Origin: an uncultured Pseudobdellovibrionaceae bacterium
GTDB taxonomy: Bacteria; Bdellovibrionota; Bdellovibrionia; Bdellovibrionales; JAMPXM01
NCBI GenBank assembly: GCA_934277865.1
Contig: CAKQVW010000066.1
Span: forward strand, 1-10,679
Direction of reading: 5' to 3'
Length of the DNA stretch: 10,679 nucleotides
Every line of letters begins with the position of its first letter. Position 1 is the first letter of the stretch. Position numbers and translations under genes: made by a program. Below are positions 6,994-10,679 of the stretch, in pieces. Under the pieces are notes generated by a model. The model did not search any database, was not told the DNA's origin, and saw only the letters and a program-made list of their open reading frames with translations.

Positions 6994-7710
6994 ATGAAGA
7001 ACATGAATATCGGAAAAGTTCTCTTGGGCTTGGCACTGGTGACGGGTCTGTTTTCTACTGAGACAGCAATGTCTGCGGACTTGATGAAGGACTTCGACAC
7101 TCTGGGTGGAAACGACGTGCTCTTGGAGAAAGCGAAAGCTTTGAACCCAGAGGCGCAGATTCGTATCGTACAAGACCGCGTCGTCAGCCGTCGCCGTCGT
7201 GTCGAGATCTCGCCGGAGTTTTCTTCGGTTCTTGGCGGTGACGCTTACAACATGACGTCGAACCTCGGCTTGAATGCCCACTACCACTTCACTCCGCAGT
7301 GGAGCGTGGGTCTGAAGTACAGCTACTCGTTCAACCAACTTCGCCAAGAAGGTGAATACCTGATCAACGACGTGTCGGTCAGTGGCAAAGCGCAGATCCC
7401 ACAGATCGATTTCCCGAAACAACAGGCTCAGCTTGTTGTGAACTGGTACCCGATCTACGGGAAGATGAATCTTTATGATCTGGGTGTTGTGCACTTTGAT
7501 ATCTACGCTCTTGCGGGCGGCGGACAGATTGAACTGAAGTCTGGAATGACGACGTCGTACACAGCAGGTGGCGGAATCGGACTCTGGGTTTCGCAACACC
7601 TCTCGACACGTTTCGAGCTTCGCTACGAAGGCTACACGGCGAAACGTTACACAGGCGACACGAATATGAATACCACGGTTGCCGGTATTCAGGTTGGGTA
7701 CATGTTATGA
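6994..7710 (+). CDS. outer-membrane beta-barrel protein, myxobacterial/Bdellovibrio type
   Basis: Predicted 238-residue exported protein. The signal peptide MKNMNIGKVLLGLALVTG probably ends at AMSA|D. A short helical N-terminal segment follows (DLMKDFDTLGGNDVLLEKA), then an RRRR cluster, then a run of amphipathic strands from RVEISPEFSSV to the end, alternating aromatic and small residues (LGLNAHYHF, WSVGLKYSYSF, TRFELRYEGY, AGIQVGYML). This helix-then-barrel pattern is that of the small outer-membrane barrel family of myxobacteria and Bdellovibrio, found in gliding clusters where GltA, GltB and GltH are barrel proteins. An ATG at 6982 is in frame, but only GAGAG almost touching it precedes it. 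The ATG at 6994 has GGGGA at 6984-6988 and gives a cleaner signal, so it is preferred. No Cys are present. The probable role is the outer-membrane anchor or pore of the complex. Confidence 0.87.
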   Translation: MKNMNIGKVLLGLALVTGLFSTETAMSADLMKDFDTLGGNDVLLEKAKALNPEAQIRIVQDRVVSRRRRVEISPEFSSVLGGDAYNMTSNLGLNAHYHFTPQWSVGLKYSYSFNQLRQEGEYLINDVSVSGKAQIPQIDFPKQQAQLVVNWYPIYGKMNLYDLGVVHFDIYALAGGGQIELKSGMTTSYTAGGGIGLWVSQHLSTRFELRYEGYTAKRYTGDTNMNTTVAGIQVGYML

Positions 7711-9374
7711 TGAAGGTTTCATTGAAACATAAGGCCTTGTTGCTAGCGGTGAGCACGGCGCTGTTTGCAGGAACAGCCGTGACAACTGCATCGGCGCAAG
7801 AAGCTGGTGAGGATGAACTCCACAGTATCCTTGGTGCCAAAGGCCCAGAAAAAACAAAAAACGGCGAGAGCCTTTTGGCTAACGCTGTGAGAGCTGCTCA
7901 GGCCGGTAAGATCACGGCTGAGCAAAATATCTTCTTGCAGTTCTTTGATGCGGGCGAGTTCGAAAAAGCTCTTTATCAATGGCCTGCAGCTTTTGATGGA
8001 TCGGCATTTGCGAAGACGGCATCGGGACAAGCGTTGAACGCGTTGGTTCTTTTCAAGAACGGCATCCAGGTGACGTCGCTTGAAATGTTACTTTCGATCT
8101 CACAGCCCAAACAAATCGACCAATTTATCGTTCAGAAATGGCGTGAAGCGGCTCCTGACAATGCTCCTGTCTGGGCGTCGATCAACACGGCGACTTGGAA
8201 TTCCGAGTGGACAACGATCTTTGGTATCGGTGCTGAGGTTCGTGTTCGAGGTCGCCAGGTTTATTCTGCTGACCAAGTTGAAACTGTGAAAGAGCTCATC
8301 AAGAAGACGCAAATCGACACGCGTGAACGCGCATGGCTCTCTTGGCAACTTGTGATTGCTCTGGCTCAGGGCGAAGACGCAGGTGTGGCGGGCAAGGCTT
8401 TGGCGGTTTTGATGAAGGCGCCAAACAACCCCGTTAGCCAAGATCTGATGACGATGACAGCGGCTCGTCTGCTGTTCCAAAACGGTTTCTTGGATGCGGC
8501 AAGCAAGTATTACGAGAAGATTACAAAGAGTTCGGACTACTGGTTTGACGCGCAAGAGGAGATGGCTTGGTCGCAGGTTCGCAAAGGTGAACCACAAAAT
8601 GCGATCGCGATCACAAAGACTCTGGTCGCGCCAGCTTTTCAATCGCAAGTCGGTCCGGAACCATTCTTCCTTCGTGCGCTTTCTCAATTGAAAGTGTGTG
8701 ACTACCCAGCGGTCGTGACAACTCTCAATACGTACCGTGAGCGCTTCAAGCCTCGCGCCGCGGAACTTGCGAAGTTGGCGGAGTCAGCGAACACGCCAGC
8801 TGTCACACGTTTGGTTGCGCGTATGAAGACGGGGCCGGCAAAACTGACAGATCTCGGTGCAGACGCAGCGGCATTACCACGTTTCGTAACTCGCGATGCG
8901 GCTCTTTCTCAGAACGTACAGACAGAGAAAGCTCTCGAGGCCGAAGCGAAACTTGCGGGTGAGCTTTATGCGCGATCGCTGACAGGTGGCACTGCTCAGG
9001 TCGGATTCCAGGCACGTTTGGAAGGGTTTAAGAAAGCCGTTGAAACTCGCACGCAGGCAGCTCGTTCGGCGACATATGGTCGGGTGAAAGCTCTTGCACT
9101 AGAAGAGACAGAGGAAATCGGCGCGATGTTGCAGAAGCTGCACATCGTGGAGGCCGAACTTCTGCAGCAGATCTCGCTTGCGGACCGGGTGATCTCGGCC
9201 ACTCAAGGGAAGTCTTCGACAAAGGTGGGTACAACTGGCAGCCAAGCCAAAGACAAGGTTTGGTTTCCAGCTGAAGGTGAGACTTGGTTTGATGAGTACT
9301 CGAACTACAAAGTCGACATCAAAAAGGGTTGTGCAGCAGCTGGGTCAGCTAAGCCAGCTACGGCAAGACCATAA
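7707..9374 (+). CDS. exported TPR/helical protein with conserved aromatic-Cys tail (GltC/GltE-like)
   Basis: Predicted 555-residue periplasmic protein whose ATGATG start overlaps the stop of the barrel gene by 4 bp, so expression of the two is probably coupled. The signal peptide has its core at about residues 10-24 and likely cleavage at ASA|Q (30/31). The mature protein is helical. TPR-like pairs are clear at about 250-350 (AARLLFQNGFLDAASKYYEK, then WSQVRKGEPQNAIAIT, then LSQLKVCDYPAVVTTLNTY). A long helical, coiled-coil-like stretch follows at about 395-500. The C-terminus has the segment WFPAEGETWFDEY and ends its folded part at Cys542. The mature protein has just two Cys, 331 and 542. 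TPR proteins with a W-rich tail ending in Cys recur in myxobacterial and Bdellovibrio gliding-type clusters, so a GltC- or GltE-like scaffold between barrel and motor is inferred; exact orthology is open. Confidence 0.86.
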   Translation: MMKVSLKHKALLLAVSTALFAGTAVTTASAQEAGEDELHSILGAKGPEKTKNGESLLANAVRAAQAGKITAEQNIFLQFFDAGEFEKALYQWPAAFDGSAFAKTASGQALNALVLFKNGIQVTSLEMLLSISQPKQIDQFIVQKWREAAPDNAPVWASINTATWNSEWTTIFGIGAEVRVRGRQVYSADQVETVKELIKKTQIDTRERAWLSWQLVIALAQGEDAGVAGKALAVLMKAPNNPVSQDLMTMTAARLLFQNGFLDAASKYYEKITKSSDYWFDAQEEMAWSQVRKGEPQNAIAITKTLVAPAFQSQVGPEPFFLRALSQLKVCDYPAVVTTLNTYRERFKPRAAELAKLAESANTPAVTRLVARMKTGPAKLTDLGADAAALPRFVTRDAALSQNVQTEKALEAEAKLAGELYARSLTGGTAQVGFQARLEGFKKAVETRTQAARSATYGRVKALALEETEEIGAMLQKLHIVEAELLQQISLADRVISATQGKSSTKVGTTGSQAKDKVWFPAEGETWFDEYSNYKVDIKKGCAAAGSAKPATARP

Positions 9375-9385
9375 GAGGGGTTAAA

Positions 9386-10411
9386 ATGAAACGACTGAAG
9401 GGCCTTTCCTTTTTAGTGGTGGCAATCGCGGTCGCAGCTTCGGCTTGCTCGCCGGCTTCTCCAAAGCTCGTTCCTCTTCCAATGGTCAAAAAAGAGCGCG
9501 TTCGCAATACAGGTGGATCCGAAGTCTCGTTCAACCGCGCTGTCGACATTTTGTTTGTTGTCGATGACTCGGGCTCGATGATGGATCACCAAGCGAACTT
9601 GGCGAAAAATATCCAGCTCTTCACGCAAGGGATCATGTCGAATCAGATTCTTGACTACCATATTGGGGTCACGTCTTCGAACATGGACTGGGATCCCTAT
9701 CAGCCACCAGCCGGCTATGGTTGGAAGGGCGAGTTAAACGGGGTGACGAAATACGTTTCTCGTACGACTCCTAATGGCCAAGCTGAGCTTGAGCGCAATT
9801 TGCTGATCGGAACTGATGGATCGGGATCGGAAGAATTCTTTACACCAGTTCGAACTGCCCTGACGCCTCCAATGGCAAGCGGTGCAAACCGTGGCTTTTA
9901 TCGTCCAGATGCCTATTTGGCGGTGATATTTCTGACAGATACAGACGATCAGTCCGATCTTTCGTCCTCGGATTTTTACCGTTTCCTTTTGAACCTCAAA
10001 GGCGGTGACGCTTCGAAGATCATTACCTACGGTGTCTACATTCCGACTGTAGATCGGGCCTGCAGTCGTTCGGGTGAAGAGCCGCCGAAGAAGCTCGAAG
10101 AGTTCTTCCAGCTCTCGAAAGCCCAGACGCTTAGCCTTTGTGATGCGGATTATGGGATGAAGCTTGCGGAACTGGGTGCGGATCTTGTTCGCCGAGTTGG
10201 AAGCGTGCTTTATCTTTCGCGTCCGCCTCAACCAGACACGATCTATGTGACATTCGGATCGCAGGTGATTCCGAATGACCCGGTGAAAGGTTGGGTTTAC
10301 GATCCAGTTCGTAACGCACTTGTTTTCGGCGATGATATCGATCTCTTGCCGGAACCAACAGGCACACAGGTAGACGTCGATTTTACAGCAGCAGCAGAGT
10401 ACGAGGAATAG
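9386..10411 (+). CDS. von Willebrand factor A-domain lipoprotein with intact MIDAS
   Basis: Predicted 341-residue lipoprotein. The signal MKRLKGLSFLVVAIAVA leads to lipobox ASAC, with acylated Cys21 followed by Ser, which favours the outer membrane. A vWA domain starts at about residue 53 (VDILFVVDDSGSMM). Asp60, Ser62 and Ser64 make the DxSxS part of the metal-ion-dependent adhesion site, and the later acidic loop LTDTDDQSD at 183-191 fits the site's distal Asp. Cys226 and Cys252 may form a disulphide in a loop before the last vWA helix. Residues about 275-335 form a strand-rich C-terminal extension. AAGAGGGG at 9373-9380 sets the start, 11 bp after the previous gene. vWA domains bind protein ligands through the metal ion, so an outer-membrane adhesive or assembly role is inferred. 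It is not part of the classical Glt list as I know it. The ligand is unknown. Confidence 0.92.
   Translation: MKRLKGLSFLVVAIAVAASACSPASPKLVPLPMVKKERVRNTGGSEVSFNRAVDILFVVDDSGSMMDHQANLAKNIQLFTQGIMSNQILDYHIGVTSSNMDWDPYQPPAGYGWKGELNGVTKYVSRTTPNGQAELERNLLIGTDGSGSEEFFTPVRTALTPPMASGANRGFYRPDAYLAVIFLTDTDDQSDLSSSDFYRFLLNLKGGDASKIITYGVYIPTVDRACSRSGEEPPKKLEEFFQLSKAQTLSLCDADYGMKLAELGADLVRRVGSVLYLSRPPQPDTIYVTFGSQVIPNDPVKGWVYDPVRNALVFGDDIDLLPEPTGTQVDVDFTAAAEYEE
10403..10407 (+). promoter_or_regulatory. ribosome binding site of ridA inside the upstream gene
   Basis: GAGGA lies within the last codons of the vWA gene, 6 bases before the ATG at 10414. The two genes are only 2 bp apart, so ridA is probably co-transcribed with the cluster. 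Confidence 0.65.
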
Positions 10412-10413
10412 TC

Positions 10414-10679
10414 ATGGCAACACCGAAGATTCATGAGTCGAAAAACGCCCCAGCTCCCATTGGGCCCTATTCTCAGGCCGTAGAGGTAAACGGTTTTGTT
10501 TACTGCTCGGGGCAAATTCCTCTGGATCCTACGACAGGTGCGATGGTTGGAACGACGGTTGGTGAGCAAGCTCATCAAGTCATGAAGAACATCCAGGCGG
10601 TCTTGGCAAGTGCCGATTTGACTGTGAAAAACGTCGTAAAAACGACGATCTTTTTGGTCGATATGGCGGACTTCCAGGC
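10414..10679 (+). CDS. ridA: RidA family reactive imine/enamine deaminase, 3'-truncated by window
   Basis: The first 88 codons of a RidA (YjgF/YER057c/UK114) protein; the full length is normally about 125-130 residues, so roughly 40 are beyond the edge. RidA hydrolyses reactive 2-aminoacrylate and related enamines/imines made by PLP enzymes such as threonine dehydratase, protecting other PLP enzymes in the cytoplasm. Family signatures are clear: NAPAPIGPYSQAVEVNGFVY with Tyr19, CSGQIPLDPTTG, and the helix-strand VKNVVKTTIFLVDMADFQ. The catalytic-site Arg near residue 105 and the later Glu fall outside the window, so activity cannot be judged. There is no signal peptide, so the product is cytoplasmic, unlike all the preceding genes. 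It is most likely a housekeeping neighbour rather than part of the envelope machine. Confidence 0.96.
   Translation, partial: MATPKIHESKNAPAPIGPYSQAVEVNGFVYCSGQIPLDPTTGAMVGTTVGEQAHQVMKNIQAVLASADLTVKNVVKTTIFLVDMADFQ

Larger units (their letters stand above)
58..10411 (+). other. predicted operon for an energised trans-envelope (Agl-Glt-like) complex
   Basis: Nine same-strand genes with gaps of 11-27 bp (11-19 bp around the alternative starts) or 4-bp overlaps, and no terminator-like hairpin with a T-run between them. Seven products carry export signals or lipoboxes, or are bitopic with large periplasmic parts, and two are TolR-type subunits. The order is motor, periplasmic scaffold, TonB-like rod, lipoprotein, barrel, scaffold, vWA lipoprotein, which follows the route from inner to outer membrane. 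No promoter is visible in the window, so transcription presumably starts upstream of base 1. Confidence 0.75.

Noticed and set aside
6967..7599. 210-codon open frame on the minus strand opposite the barrel gene
   Set aside because: It runs opposite a clearly coding beta-barrel gene. Its product is rich in Arg, His, Val and Leu with no export signal or domain. It looks like a shadow of the sense codon pattern.
8100..8687. 195-codon open frame on the minus strand opposite the second TPR gene
   Set aside because: Arg/Cys/His-rich composition without motifs, wholly inside a convincing sense gene; a shadow frame.
9338..9359. AGCTGG ... CCAGCT inverted repeat near the end of the second TPR gene
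   Set aside because: A 6-bp stem with a 10-base loop and no T-run, in an Ala/Ser/Pro-rich tail. Chance and codon use explain it.
1..10679. Defence, toxin-antitoxin, CRISPR, mobile-element or tRNA content
   Set aside because: No repeat-spacer pattern, transposase or recombinase motif, terminal inverted repeats, tRNA-like fold or nuclease/helicase domain was seen. Every gene reads as an envelope component except ridA.

Overview
The window is one gene-dense, single-strand stretch: ten consecutive plus-strand genes, the last cut by the window edge, with gaps of 27 bp or less and two 4-bp ATGA overlaps. About half the bases look like G+C. The gene set points to a Bdellovibrionota or myxobacteria-like (former Deltaproteobacteria) genome, and a Bdellovibrio-like predator is my best guess. 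The reasons are paired TolR/ExbD subunits, an AgmX/PglI-type C-terminal domain, a myxobacterial-type outer-membrane barrel and TPR proteins with the tail seen in gliding-machinery clusters. This assignment comes from family recognition, not from a search.

Layout: (1) 58-1024, two ExbD/TolR-type proton-channel subunits. The second keeps the membrane aspartate and the first has serine there. (2) 1047-4405, a 1030-residue exported TPR protein followed by an 89-residue exported protein that overlaps it by 4 bp. (3) 4433-5599, a bitopic inner-membrane protein with a cytoplasmic N-terminus, one membrane helix, a Gly-rich linker and a TonB-like AgmX/PglI C-terminal domain. (4) 5612-6970, a large lipoprotein with a beta-sandwich-like segment. 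(5) 6994-7710, an outer-membrane beta-barrel. (6) 7707-9374, a second exported TPR/helical protein with a conserved-looking aromatic tail ending in Cys. (7) 9386-10411, a von Willebrand factor A (vWA) lipoprotein with an intact MIDAS motif. (8) 10414 to the edge, the start of RidA, a housekeeping imine/enamine deaminase that probably marks the end of the specialised cluster.

Read together, genes 1-9 look like an energised trans-envelope machine. TolR-type stator subunits (their TolQ/AglR partner is expected just upstream) would use proton flow to drive an inner-membrane TonB-like rod, which crosses the periplasm through TPR scaffolds to an outer-membrane barrel and lipoproteins. This is the logic of the Agl-Glt gliding motor of Myxococcus xanthus and of its Nfs spore-coat paralogue. 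Whether this copy drives gliding, surface polymer transport or prey contact cannot be decided from the sequence. The vWA lipoprotein and the Asp-less TolR paralogue are the most distinctive parts. I saw no RNA gene, mobile element, CRISPR array or convincing terminator, and no gene-free stretch over 60 bp.
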